In this document: positions 1-7,486 of the stretch, in pieces | How the letters are laid out: each line of letters begins with the position of its first letter | How positions within the stretch are numbered: position 1 is the stretch's first letter | Source of the DNA: a candidate division KSB1 bacterium | GTDB lineage: Bacteria > Zhuqueibacterota > Zhuqueibacteria > Residuimicrobiales > Krinioviventaceae | Assembly (NCBI GenBank): GCA_034505495.1 | Contig: JAPDQV010000012.1 | Span: forward strand, 1 to 38,306 | Reading direction: 5' to 3' | DNA length: 38,306 nt | Translations under genes and position numbers: made by a program | The notes under the pieces: generated by a model | The model's input: the letters and a program-made list of their open reading frames with translations, nothing else | Told to the model about the DNA's origin: nothing | Database searches by the model: none

Positions 1-957
1 TTCGACGGAAAGGCGATCGAACTCCAATGCGGTGACTGAGAGGGAATCGAACGCAAGCAGAGCAGACGGCAACCCCGTGAGGAAACCCTCGATAACCAGT
101 ATCCGGCGCGGCTGCGGATGCGCACAGACCACCGCTGCCGCCAAAGGCTGCATTGCCGGATCATTGATCACCGGTGCAACCTTGCCGCCGTTTTTATAGA
201 TCCAGTTTTCGCCTGCATAATTGACCACAGAGGTCTTGCCGAAATTCGTCGGCCGACCGGCAACAAAGATCATATCGCGGGCAAAAGATCGCCAGTACAG
301 CTTGTCAACGACTCGATCCAGTTTCTCTACGCCGCCGGTCAAAATAATCACTGCCGCTATTATTCCGGCGAGCCCCAAAGTACGGCTGCGCAGGAGCCAA
401 GCTGTGCCCCACAACGCGGCTGAGAGCATCAGAGTCCCTAACAACAGATTGGAAGCAAAAGGCGTCGCCGCACTGAACAAAAGACCGCAAACAGCAGCCG
501 CAGCTGTTTCCCAAGCATAGATGCGCGCTTCCGGTTCCCCCGATCCGGCGGTATCGGCAGCCGCCAGGAGTGCAAAAGAAACGCCGAACAACAGACATGG
601 CGGTGCGGTAACCGCAGCTGCAAAAATCATTGTTTTGAAAAAAGGGATGAATTCGCCGGGAGGCACAAGCAGAATGATTCGCGCTAATCGAAACAACACG
701 ATACCGACAAGGGAGAGAAACAGCGCCGTGAGAAGGAGCGGAAAAATAGAATCGTGCGGTATCTTCCTCCTCAGATAGAGGAAAAGCGGTCCGCTGCCCA
801 ATCCGACCCAAAACAACCACAGCGCTAGAATGCCGCCGATCAGCAGCTCATTGCCGTAAAAAACCGTTAAAGCAGAACGGATGAGCAATGTCTGCGCACC
901 CAAAGAGGCGGCGCCCAATAAAACGGCACCGTATTTTGTCTGCACGGTGTTTGTCAT
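1..957 (-). CDS. Membrane-bound spermidine synthase-like protein (partial, C-terminus off the left edge)
   Basis: An open frame of 319 codons runs from ATG at 957 to the window edge without a stop. The first ~210 residues are about seven hydrophobic membrane segments; the opening (GAASLGAQTLLIRSALTVFYGN) resembles the N-terminus of membrane-fused polyamine aminopropyltransferases. A soluble part follows: GKTSVVNYAGENWIYKNGG looks like the N-terminal beta part of spermidine synthases, then HPQPRRILVIEG begins the nucleotide-binding fold. The usual glycine-rich SAM loop (GGGDG) reads EGFLTGL here, so SAM binding or classical aminopropyl transfer is doubtful. A good sigma70-like promoter lies just upstream (1005-1033). 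Family assignment is fairly safe, activity is not, and the C-terminal part cannot be seen. Confidence 0.7.
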   Translation of the reverse strand, partial: MTNTVQTKYGAVLLGAASLGAQTLLIRSALTVFYGNELLIGGILALWLFWVGLGSGPLFLYLRRKIPHDSIFPLLLTALFLSLVGIVLFRLARIILLVPPGEFIPFFKTMIFAAAVTAPPCLLFGVSFALLAAADTAGSGEPEARIYAWETAAAAVCGLLFSAATPFASNLLLGTLMLSAALWGTAWLLRSRTLGLAGIIAAVIILTGGVEKLDRVVDKLYWRSFARDMIFVAGRPTNFGKTSVVNYAGENWIYKNGGKVAPVINDPAMQPLAAAVVCAHPQPRRILVIEGFLTGLPSALLAFDSLSVTALEFDRLSVE

Positions 958-1004
958 GATCCGGATAAAGCGAGTCACTAACTGCTCGGCGTCAAAGCTT
1001 TTAT

Positions 1005-1033
1005 AGTATAAGCGGTTTAAAAGTAATATTCAA
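1005..1033 (-). promoter_or_regulatory. Sigma70-like promoter for the membrane aminopropyltransferase-like gene
   Basis: On the minus strand, TTGAAT (1033-1028), a 17-nt spacer and TATACT (1010-1005) give a near-consensus -35/-10 pair. The predicted transcript would start near 998, about 40 nt before the ATG at 957. It lies in the 112-nt gap after spoVG, so the downstream gene need not depend on spoVG transcription. Confidence 0.55.
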
Positions 1034-1069
1034 GACGAAAGCAGGGGGAAAAACTGGAGGGATACTACT

Positions 1070-1387
1070 TTATTCTTCGAAAACGGCAAATTCTTCTTCT
1101 ATTTTATTATCCTCATGGGGTTCCAGCTCTTTTTGCTGCAGAACGCGGTAGTATTCTGCAAGAATTTCGCGCTCCATTTGATCGCGAAACTCCTTGCTGA
1201 TGGGGTGAGCGATATCCCGTTGCGTGCCGTCTTCCACTTTGCGCGAGGGCATACAGAGCAGCAATCCCTTTTTGCTTTGGATGATCTTCAGCCCCTTGAC
1301 GGAAAACACGTTTTCGAAGGTGATGTTGACAAAAGCCTTCAGCTTGGGTTCTTCTCTAAGCTTGATGTTGATCTCTGTGATTCTCAT
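1070..1387 (-). CDS. spoVG: SpoVG family regulator
   Basis: The 105-residue protein matches SpoVG over its length: it opens MRITEINIKL, has KAFVNITFENVF and KGLLLCMPSRK, then DGTQRDIAHPIS, which is the family signature. The last ~15 residues are an acidic tail. SpoVG proteins are small nucleic-acid-binding regulators, best studied in Firmicutes (cell division and sporulation) but common in other phyla. No sporulation genes lie nearby, so its role here is unknown. The start is ATG 1387, with a weak ribosome binding site. A hairpin terminator at 1532-1566 separates it from the gene upstream on the same strand, so it probably has its own promoter in the AT-rich 1390-1530 region. Confidence 0.93.
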   Translation of the reverse strand: MRITEINIKLREEPKLKAFVNITFENVFSVKGLKIIQSKKGLLLCMPSRKVEDGTQRDIAHPISKEFRDQMEREILAEYYRVLQQKELEPHEDNKIEEEFAVFEE

Positions 1388-1531
1388 CCCGCATCATCCA
1401 AAATTAATAGTGAGCTGCCGATTATCTTCGTTTTCAAACATTATTTACCGACAATCCTCTAAAAACGCGCAAAGACATATTTTAATAAATTTTCAACATA
1501 GTAATGGATTTTTTTCAGACTCGAACAAAAC

Positions 1532-1566
1532 AAAAAAGGCAAAGATCGATCAATCTCTGCCTTTTT
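1532..1566 (-). terminator. Rho-independent terminator, bidirectional in form
   Basis: GGCAAAGAT (1538-1546) and ATCTCTGCC (1553-1561) form a stem with one mismatch and a six-base loop. It is flanked by A6 on the left and T6 on the right, so it works as a terminator on either strand. It lies just past the stop of the 1599-1985 gene and would end that minus-strand transcript before spoVG. Confidence 0.65.
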
Positions 1567-1598
1567 TGCGGAAGGAGCATTTATAAAGAAGGAGAGCC

Positions 1599-1985
1599 TT
1601 ACGGAAGAAAAGCCATATGTTCTATTTTATTTAAAGTCACATCAATCGTATAAACATATACGCCGCCTTTGACGACCCTGCCTTGTCCGTCACGGCCATC
1701 CCAATAGAAAGAGTGCTCGCCGGCCTCGAATCGGCCTGCGGCAATCGTTTTTACCACTTTTCCCATCGGCGTCTTTACCTGTACGGTCAAATCGGTTGTC
1801 TTTTCTAATCGCAACATTAAGCATTTTTGCTCAGAGAAAGGGTTGCATTCCTCGCTGTTGACCACCGTCACACCTCCGGCGGCATTTTCCGCTTTGCACA
1901 AAACCAGCTCTCTTTCTTCGGCCTGCAATGACCAGGCGGCGACAAGTATTCCCAAAAGCAGAGCAGTATTTGAAAATAGTTTCAT
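1599..1985 (-). CDS. Small secreted FlgD Ig-like domain protein
   Basis: 128 residues. Residues 1-22 form a signal peptide (basic MKLF, hydrophobic core, LQA cleavage-type end). The C-terminal ~70 residues form a FlgD-type Ig-like fold: TVQVKTPMGKVVKTI, then GEHSFYWDGRDGQGRVVKGGVYVY. In FCB bacteria this fold usually ends much larger secreted proteins and precedes a sorting signal. Here it forms nearly the whole protein, and the usual YPNPFNP lead-in and basic tail are missing. Three cysteines lie between the signal peptide and the domain. The start is ATG 1985, with GAGGTTG upstream. It may be a small exported structural or accessory protein; no specific function is claimed. Confidence 0.7.
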   Translation of the reverse strand: MKLFSNTALLLGILVAAWSLQAEERELVLCKAENAAGGVTVVNSEECNPFSEQKCLMLRLEKTTDLTVQVKTPMGKVVKTIAAGRFEAGEHSFYWDGRDGQGRVVKGGVYVYTIDVTLNKIEHMAFLP

Positions 1986-2051
1986 CTTTTCAACCTCATC
2001 GTTTTCTTACGATCATTTTACTACAAATGACGTGCCGAAACTGCCTTTTTT

Positions 2052-2063
2052 CTATAATTATAG
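2052..2063. promoter_or_regulatory. 12-bp palindrome with TATAAT on both strands
   Basis: CTATAATTATAG is a perfect palindrome in the 282-nt gap between the divergent FlgD-like gene and the sigma factor gene. It gives an exact -10 box on each strand. The minus-strand one is 70-75 nt upstream of the 1985 start. No good -35 lies at 16-18 nt, so this is a weak promoter or operator candidate. Confidence 0.25.
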
Positions 2064-2214
2064 CTGCGTCGTCAGCTTTGCCCTATTAAGCTGATTTTTA
2101 AGCACTAAAGACATGCTTTTCATCGCATAAAATTACTACGAACCTTTCCCCGAGCCTATCGTATTAAAAAGCGGTTGCAATTCGGAAAGCAGGTGGCTTA
2201 ACCTGAAACAGGGG

Positions 2215-2246
2215 TGCAAGTTTTTCATATTTGCGGTGTCTAATAG
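2215..2246 (+). promoter_or_regulatory. ECF-type promoter, probably autoregulatory
   Basis: TGCAAG (2215-2220), then T5C, and GTCTAA (2238-2243), 17 nt from the first box, match the pattern of ECF sigma-dependent promoters (AAC/CAA-type -35, GTCTAA-type -10). It lies about 25 nt upstream of the sigma factor ATG at 2268. That is where an autoregulated ECF gene carries its own target promoter. Confidence 0.6.
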
Positions 2247-2267
2247 GCGGAACGAAACGGAAACCGA

Positions 2268-2834
2268 ATGACCGACGAGGAATTTGTACGCGCAGCGCAA
2301 GACGGCGATTATGCCGGATTCGATGCACTTGTCAGGAAATACCAGGATAGAATTTTTGGTATATGCCTTCTTTTCCTGGATGATCGGAACGACGCCGATG
2401 ATGCGGCTCAGGAAGTGTTCATCAAGGCTTACCGTAGTTTGAGTCGGTTCAAAGGCAAGGCGCAATTTTCGACTTGGCTTTACCGAATTGCCGTCAATCA
2501 TTGTCTGAATTTATTGCGGGCGCGTCGCCGTCGGAAGATGCTGACCCTTTTTTCACGCCTCAGAGCGAGGGAAAAACTGTATCTGATGGAGACTGCAGGC
2601 GGTGAAGATCCGCACATGCGCATGGAGCAGGAAGAGATCGAGCAAAAAGTGGCAAAAGCGATCGAAAGTCTTCCGGACGATCAGAAGACAGCTCTAATTC
2701 TCCATCGTTACGAAGGCTTGAGTTATCAGGAAATCGCCGGCGTTATGGGCGTCAGCGTGGCATGTATTGAATCACGCCTTTTCCGCGCCAAGAAAAAATT
2801 GGCCGAGCTGTTGGGAACTTTGGGTAAGGATTGA
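2268..2834 (+). CDS. RNA polymerase sigma factor, ECF subfamily (RpoE-like)
   Basis: 188 residues, normal ECF length. Region 2 lies at about residues 20-90: ALVRKYQDRIFGICL, DDAAQEVFIKAY, the promoter-melting FSTWLYRIAVNHC, and an Arg-rich stretch. Region 4 lies near 130-185 with the helix-turn-helix GLSYQEIAGVMGVSVACIESRLFRAK. There is no long C-terminal extension. The next gene, 4 nt after the stop, encodes a zinc-binding anti-sigma factor, followed by two periplasmic proteins. This sigma factor is therefore probably held at the membrane and released by envelope stress or a periplasmic signal. An ECF-type promoter at 2215-2246 suggests it activates its own operon. Confidence 0.95.
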   Translation: MTDEEFVRAAQDGDYAGFDALVRKYQDRIFGICLLFLDDRNDADDAAQEVFIKAYRSLSRFKGKAQFSTWLYRIAVNHCLNLLRARRRRKMLTLFSRLRAREKLYLMETAGGEDPHMRMEQEEIEQKVAKAIESLPDDQKTALILHRYEGLSYQEIAGVMGVSVACIESRLFRAKKKLAELLGTLGKD

Positions 2835-2838
2835 TTCT

Positions 2839-3279
2839 ATGAGGTCTTGTGCAAAATACAGAAAGCAGCTCTCCGCTTTAATGGACGGCGAGCTGAGCAG
2901 TGAAACACAAAAATCTGCCGTTGCGCATCTGTCCGTCTGTGAGTCTTGTCGCCGAATGATGGAGGAATGGCAAACGCTTTACAGATTAATAGCTCGGCCT
3001 ATGACTCCTGCCCCGCCTTTTTTTGCCGACAAAGTGCGAAACCGTGTTTTGGCTCAGGCCAGTAAACAGCCGGTCGTTCGTTTACAGGCGGTACAGAAAC
3101 TCATCGTTACGACTGCAGCCGTTGCAGGCATAATAGTGGGCATACTTATCGGTGCCCGCTTGGATTTCGAGGCGAGCGCGGGCAGTCTGTACCGCGACGC
3201 CGTCATCAGTGAGCTCTTTGAACTCGACGATGCGCTGTTGACGACAGCCTACTGGTCTTTTGCCGAACTTTCACAATGA
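2839..3279 (+). CDS. Anti-sigma factor with zinc finger (ZAS / zf-HC2) domain
   Basis: 146 residues from ATG 2839. This start is preferred over one further upstream, inside the sigma gene, because AAGGA precedes it and the zinc finger begins at once. The motif H-x3-C-x2-C (HLSVCESC) near residue 30, with an earlier Cys, marks the cytoplasmic ZAS domain that binds ECF sigma factors. A single membrane helix follows at about residues 93-113 (VTTAAVAGIIVGILIGA), then a short periplasmic tail. It lies 4 nt after the sigma gene, so the two are translated together. By family, it should keep the upstream sigma factor inactive until a periplasmic signal arrives. Confidence 0.9.
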   Translation: MRSCAKYRKQLSALMDGELSSETQKSAVAHLSVCESCRRMMEEWQTLYRLIARPMTPAPPFFADKVRNRVLAQASKQPVVRLQAVQKLIVTTAAVAGIIVGILIGARLDFEASAGSLYRDAVISELFELDDALLTTAYWSFAELSQ

Positions 3280-3286
3280 GGAAAAC

Positions 3287-3835
3287 ATGTCTTCGAAATG
3301 GTTAATTGCAGCCTTGATTTTTTCAACGACAATAAACATTGCCGGCATCGGCACATTGATCTACTTGCGGCTTGGGGAACGACGTCCGCCCGAGGGCTAT
3401 TGGAGCCGCTCCAAAAGGGAGCGGCCGCCTGCTTTCATGGAGCGCCGATTGCGGCAGAGATTCCATGACTGGAAGGAAATGGATTCTCTCAACCTACAAT
3501 ATAAGCGGCAGATGGGTGAGATTCTGCAGGACATCGAGCGGCAACGAAAGAACGTAGCGTTTCTGTTGGAACAGGAACCGATCGACCGCAAGGCCGTCGA
3601 TGAAGAGCTGCGCCGACTTTACGAAAGCCGGCTTCGCGCCGAGAGCCTGACGGTCGACCAGTTGATTGCGCTCAAGCCTAAGCTTTCAACGGATGAATGG
3701 CGATTTATCATCCGACGATTGGAAACGCCACCGCGCCGCCTTTTGCCGATCGAAGAAGACATTTCACCAGAGCGATTTTATCGACAGTCCAAAGAGGAAA
3801 AAGTGATCATTTTAAAGCGAACCGAAAAACCGTAA
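3287..3835 (+). CDS. Membrane-anchored periplasmic protein, CnrX/Spy-like helical sensor
   Basis: 182 residues from ATG 3287, behind GAGGA. An uncleaved N-terminal anchor (WLIAALIFSTTINIAGIGTLIYL) precedes a charged, strongly helical periplasmic part, with an LTxxQ-like LSTDEW near residue 130. Size, topology and position after an ECF sigma and anti-sigma pair recall CnrX-type sensors or Spy/CpxP-like proteins. There is only one His and no His cluster, so the metal site of CnrX is not evident. It more likely senses or chaperones misfolded protein. It belongs to the same operon (7-nt gap before, 18 nt after). Function is inferred from context and general fold. Confidence 0.65.
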   Translation: MSSKWLIAALIFSTTINIAGIGTLIYLRLGERRPPEGYWSRSKRERPPAFMERRLRQRFHDWKEMDSLNLQYKRQMGEILQDIERQRKNVAFLLEQEPIDRKAVDEELRRLYESRLRAESLTVDQLIALKPKLSTDEWRFIIRRLETPPRRLLPIEEDISPERFYRQSKEEKVIILKRTEKP

Positions 3836-3853
3836 CAAAGGAGGAGATTTGTC

Positions 3854-4396
3854 ATGACTAACAAATTATTTAGGATTGCTTTTGTACTTGCACTCTTTTT
3901 GTTGGTCCAAAACGCGATGGCACAGGGCGAACCCCTACGTCCATTTCGTGGCGGTCAAACCAAAAAGGTGATTGAGATCCAAAAAGAGGTGATCGACCGC
4001 GATCTGAATCTGACCGACGAACAGGAAAAAGCGTTCAAAAAAATCGACCTCTCATTCCGTAAAGAGACGGTCGCGTTGCGCAATGATCTGCAGATCAAAC
4101 AATTGGAGCTGCAGGCCGAATTGAGCGAAGACAAACCGGACGCAAAAAAGATCGAATCGTTGATCGACGACATTGCCAAGCTGCGCGCCGCCATTCAGAA
4201 AAAGCGGATTTCTGCACATCTACAGAAACGCAACCTGCTTAATGCGGATCAGCGCAAAATTTTGGACCGCCAATGTCCTTGGTGGGGAAAGCCGTTTGAA
4301 AGAATGCATATGGGGCCGGCCAGAGGAAGAGGACCGTTATTCCTGAATTGGCTGGAAAAATACGACTACGATGATGAAGAGGAAGAAGAGAAATAA
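3854..4396 (+). CDS. Periplasmic Spy/CpxP/ZraP-like protein with LTxxQ motif
   Basis: 180 residues. The signal peptide ends near AMA (residue 23). The mature protein is helical, with LTDEQ at residues 53-57 and a second degenerate copy (LLNADQRKIL) about 80 residues later; this is the two-motif pattern of the Spy/CpxP/ZraP family. The extreme C-terminus is acidic (DYDDEEEEEK). A near-perfect Shine-Dalgarno (AAAGGAGGAG, 3836-3845) suggests high expression. It is the last gene of the sigma operon and is followed by a strong terminator. Family members are periplasmic chaperones or metal-binding stress proteins, so it may be the effector of the response. The substrate or ligand is unknown. Confidence 0.75.
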   Translation: MTNKLFRIAFVLALFLLVQNAMAQGEPLRPFRGGQTKKVIEIQKEVIDRDLNLTDEQEKAFKKIDLSFRKETVALRNDLQIKQLELQAELSEDKPDAKKIESLIDDIAKLRAAIQKKRISAHLQKRNLLNADQRKILDRQCPWWGKPFERMHMGPARGRGPLFLNWLEKYDYDDEEEEEK

Positions 4397-4426
4397 TATC
4401 TCTTCCGCACCGGCCAGTGTTCCCTT

Positions 4427-4455
4427 AAAAGCCCGTGTTGACGCACGGGCTTTTT
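4427..4455 (+). terminator. Rho-independent terminator of the sigma factor operon
   Basis: GCCCGTG (4431-4437) and CACGGGC (4444-4450) form a GC-rich 7-bp stem with a six-base loop, followed by T5. It lies 30-60 nt past the stop of the Spy-like gene. Confidence 0.85.
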
Positions 4456-4530
4456 GGTAATAGAGTTGATTAGGTTTTTAGCGGCAAAATACATATTTTG
4501 TTTAAGGCTTTTTGGAGAAAGGAAGGAAAT

Positions 4531-5757
4531 ATGTCTGAAAAGAAAAACTGCCATGGTCCCTTTCACAGGAATGAAAAGGGCAAATCCGACGGTTTGTCGC
4601 GGCGTCAATTTGTGGCTGCTTTAGGCGCAGCAGCGGCGGGAATCACGGCGGCAGCGTGCAGCCGTGCATCTTTGCCGCTGGAACCGAATGTCTCTGCAGC
4701 AAAGGGGCCGCTCGTACCGCCCACTGGAAGTTTGGGCAGACAAGGCGGGCACCTTGCGCAGGTCGCCGTCTGCGATGTCGCCGATTATAGTTACCAGGCG
4801 TTGCGGGCAAACATCCAATCCGCCGTGGAAGCGCTCGGAGGCTTGAGCGACATCTGCAAGCCCGGCGACGTGGTCGGCATCAAGCTGAACATGACCGGCG
4901 GCGACAGCAATGCGAAGAACTGCCCCAAGCGCTACGGCGTCAAGGCGACCGAGCTCTATTGGACGCATCCGGAAATTCTGCGCGTCTGCATGGAGCTGTT
5001 CCGCGACGCCGGTGCAAGCCGCATCATCGTCATGGAAGCCATTTATGACAACGAATCTTACCAAAAATACGGCTACCGCGATGTCGTCGAAGAATTGGGC
5101 GGCGATTTTGTCGATCTCAACAAAAAGAGCCCCTACGGCAGCTTTAAGGAAGTGCCGGTTCCTTCACCTTTGGGCAGATGGGACCGCTACTACCATAACC
5201 AGGCGCTGCACGAGCTAGACTGCTTTGTTTCTCTGCCGAAGGCCAAACGTCATTACGGTGCGGGCGTCACGCATTCGTTGAAGAATATGGTCGGTTCGAT
5301 TCCGCTTTCGATCTATACCAATTACAACGACGGCAAGGAAGGCGCCGTCGGCGGCTACCGCGCTTCCATGCATGAAATGGGTTGGCCGACATTGGTGCGG
5401 AATTTCCTTGACATCTGCCGAATTCGGCCCATTCACTTTGCCATCAACGACGCCATCATGACCGCGGATAACGGCGAAGGGCCTTGGAATCAGGGCTTTA
5501 CACCGGCGCGCTACAACAAGCTGATCATCGGCAAGGATCCGGTTGCGGTCGATTCGATCTCGACGCAGGTCATCGGCTGGGACCCCATGGTGGGTGATTT
5601 CGAAGGTTGTTTTTCGCAGGATTCGCTGCCCGGCGAATTCTCGGGCACGGACAATTATCTGCGCATCGCGCAGGAAGCGGGCATGGGCATCTATGACGTC
5701 AATTTGATCAACGTCATTAACGCCACGGCCTCTACGCGGGTGGTCAAAAGAGGATAG
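4531..5757 (+). CDS. DUF362 domain protein, Tat-exported (probable lipoprotein)
   Basis: 408 residues from ATG 4531, chosen because GGAGAAAGGAAGG lies just upstream. The N-terminus has a twin-arginine signal (LSRRQFVAALGAAAAG) ending in AAAC-S, which could be a lipobox. The body matches DUF362: GDVVGIKLNMTGG, THPEILRVCMELFRDAGA, LPKAKRHYGAGVTHSLKNM, and an aspartate-rich GKDPVAVDSIS. Some DUF362 proteins carry 4Fe-4S ferredoxin repeats; none is seen here. Tat export implies folding, perhaps with a cofactor, before secretion. The biochemical role of the family is unsettled. It has its own terminator and no obvious operon partner. Confidence 0.85.
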   Translation: MSEKKNCHGPFHRNEKGKSDGLSRRQFVAALGAAAAGITAAACSRASLPLEPNVSAAKGPLVPPTGSLGRQGGHLAQVAVCDVADYSYQALRANIQSAVEALGGLSDICKPGDVVGIKLNMTGGDSNAKNCPKRYGVKATELYWTHPEILRVCMELFRDAGASRIIVMEAIYDNESYQKYGYRDVVEELGGDFVDLNKKSPYGSFKEVPVPSPLGRWDRYYHNQALHELDCFVSLPKAKRHYGAGVTHSLKNMVGSIPLSIYTNYNDGKEGAVGGYRASMHEMGWPTLVRNFLDICRIRPIHFAINDAIMTADNGEGPWNQGFTPARYNKLIIGKDPVAVDSISTQVIGWDPMVGDFEGCFSQDSLPGEFSGTDNYLRIAQEAGMGIYDVNLINVINATASTRVVKRG

Positions 5758-5758
5758 C

Positions 5759-5784
5759 AAAAGGGCGGTTTAGCCGCCCTTTTT
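5759..5784. terminator. Bidirectional terminator between convergent genes
   Basis: AAAAGGGCGG and CCGCCCTTTTT (5774-5784) form a GC-rich stem around a five-base loop, with A's on the left and T's on the right. It ends the DUF362 transcript on the plus strand and the arginine operon on the minus strand, using only 38 nt between the two stops. Confidence 0.85.
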
Positions 5785-5795
5785 CGTTTGACGGC

Positions 5796-6287
5796 CTAGT
5801 TTTCTAAATCCGGATTTGCTTTTCCGTTACCGTTTTCCGGCACATCGATAATGAGTGCCACTTCATCGCAGTCGGGAAATTTGGGGCAGTTGATGCAGTC
5901 CCGCCACACTTTGTGAGGCAGTTCGTGCTTGTCGACATCGCGAAAACCCAGCTTTTTGAAAAATTCCGGCTTGTAGGTAAGGCAAAAAACGCGCGGCAAA
6001 GCCAAAAGGCGCGCTTCATTGAGCAGGACTTCCACCATACGGCGGCCGTAGCCGCGATGCTGATAATCGGGATGCACGGCGATGCTGCGGATCTCGCCGA
6101 TATCGCTCCAAACCACCGCCAACGATGCACAGCCGACAATTTTCCCATCGGCTTCCGCGACCACGAAGGAACGAATATGCTCGTACAACTCGATCAAGGG
6201 CCTGCCCAACATTTGTCCCTGCTGAGCAAAATGGTTGATCAACTGTACGATTTGCGGTACATCTTTGATTTTGGCTCTCCGTATCAC
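5796..6287 (-). CDS. argA: GNAT N-acetyltransferase, probable N-acetylglutamate synthase
   Basis: 163 residues, one GNAT domain. The acetyl-CoA loop is visible as IAVHPDYQHRGYGRRMVEVLL; EIRSIAV is the strand before it, and FCLTYKPEFFKKLGF follows. The C-terminus carries the three-cysteine segment CINCPKFPDC, common in short, kinase-less N-acetylglutamate synthases. It starts at GTG 6287, overlapping the argD stop (GTGA), and is the last gene of the arginine operon. The inferred reaction is glutamate + acetyl-CoA to N-acetylglutamate, which supplies the cycle alongside ArgJ. The symbol rests on context plus family; E. coli ArgA has a different, longer architecture. Confidence 0.8.
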   Translation of the reverse strand: MIRRAKIKDVPQIVQLINHFAQQGQMLGRPLIELYEHIRSFVVAEADGKIVGCASLAVVWSDIGEIRSIAVHPDYQHRGYGRRMVEVLLNEARLLALPRVFCLTYKPEFFKKLGFRDVDKHELPHKVWRDCINCPKFPDCDEVALIIDVPENGNGKANPDLEN

Positions 6288-7486
6288 TGAACTACTCCTA
6301 TTCCAACAAGCGCGCGGTGAAGCTTGGCTGCCGCTTCGTCAATTTCTTCGTGCGTAACATTTAAAGGCGGCAAAAAACGCACGGCTTGGCCGCCGGTCTT
6401 GCAAATCAAAAGCCCTTCCTGTTCGCAGGCGCGAATCAGAATCTTGGGATCAATCGACACCTCGAGGGCACGCATTAAGCCTGCGCCGCGAGTTTCCGTC
6501 ACAATAGGAAACTCCTGCCTGGCCTCTTCCAGGCGCCGGCCGAGATGCTCTCCTTTTTGCCGCACCGATTCCAAAAAAGAGGGCTCGGCGATGCGCTGCA
6601 GAATGTCGAGGGCAACGGCTGAAGCAAGCGGCCCTCCGCCGAAGGTGGTGCCGTGATCGCCCGGCTTGATGCAGGCGGCAACTCGGTCCGTTACCAGCAC
6701 CGCTCCCAACGGCAACCCGCCGGCAATCGGTTTGGCGGCGACCATAATGTCGGGCTGGACGCCGTAAGCTTCGTGAGCACAAAACCAACCGGTCCTGCCG
6801 AAACCGCACTGAATTTCATCGAAAATCAAAAGCAGATTATGAACATCACAAAGACGTCGCAGCTCGCGCAAAAATTCGACTGACGCCGGGTAAATCCCGC
6901 CTTCTCCCTGCACCGGTTCGACAATGACTGCACAGGTTTTATCGGTGATCAACTCCGCGGCGGATTGAGCGTCATTGAATTCGGCAAAGCGGAAGCCCGA
7001 CAACATAGGCTCAAAGCCGGCGTGAAGATGCATTTGGCCGGTTGCAGAAAGAGCGCCGTAGGTGCGGCCGTGAAAGCTTTTTTTCATGGCGATGATTTCA
7101 TAGCATTCTGCGCCTTTATGCTCTTTGGCCCATTTGCGGCTGAATTTGATTGCCGCTTCGACCGCTTCCGTGCCGCTGTTGCAGAAAAAGGCCTTGTCGG
7201 CAAAGGTGTGCTCAATCAAAAATTCGGCGAGTTTGATTTGCGGCATGAAATGGTAAAGATTCGAACAGTGCCATAATCGGGCAGCCTGCTCGGCCAAGAC
7301 CTGCTGCGAGCGCTCGTCCGCATGCCCGAAGGCGCAGACCGCAATGCCGGCGACGAAATCGAGATACTCTTTCCCGTCCAAGTCGTACAAGCGGCTGCCG
7401 CGACCGTAATCGATGACAAAGTCAGGCCGCGCATACGTGTTGAGCAGAACTCGGCGTTCGAGTTCGATCCATTCATTCGTCGTCAT
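6284..7486 (-). CDS. argD: Acetylornithine aminotransferase
   Basis: 400 residues, full length for class III PLP aminotransferases of the ArgD type. Landmarks are LDFVAGIAVCAFGHA near the N-terminus, FFCNSGTEAVEAAIKFSRKW, SFHGRTYGALSATGQ, the PLP-phosphate-binding aspartate in LIFDEIQCGFGRTG, the Schiff-base lysine in AAKPIAGGLPLGA, and GTTFGGGPLASA. It converts N-acetylglutamate semialdehyde to N-acetylornithine, with glutamate as amino donor. The ATG overlaps the argB stop, and its own stop overlaps the acetyltransferase start. Related ornithine or succinylornithine aminotransferases look alike, but the operon settles the role. Confidence 0.95.
   Translation of the reverse strand: MTTNEWIELERRVLLNTYARPDFVIDYGRGSRLYDLDGKEYLDFVAGIAVCAFGHADERSQQVLAEQAARLWHCSNLYHFMPQIKLAEFLIEHTFADKAFFCNSGTEAVEAAIKFSRKWAKEHKGAECYEIIAMKKSFHGRTYGALSATGQMHLHAGFEPMLSGFRFAEFNDAQSAAELITDKTCAVIVEPVQGEGGIYPASVEFLRELRRLCDVHNLLLIFDEIQCGFGRTGWFCAHEAYGVQPDIMVAAKPIAGGLPLGAVLVTDRVAACIKPGDHGTTFGGGPLASAVALDILQRIAEPSFLESVRQKGEHLGRRLEEARQEFPIVTETRGAGLMRALEVSIDPKILIRACEQEGLLICKTGGQAVRFLPPLNVTHEEIDEAAAKLHRALVGIGVVQ

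Noticed and set aside
118..820. Several open frames on both strands within 118-820.
   Set aside because: They are shadows of the membrane spermidine-synthase-like gene that reads through the left edge; none resembles a protein family.
3287..3835. Calling this protein a true CnrX metal sensor.
   Set aside because: Only one histidine and no evident ligand set; kept as CnrX/Spy-like by topology and context.
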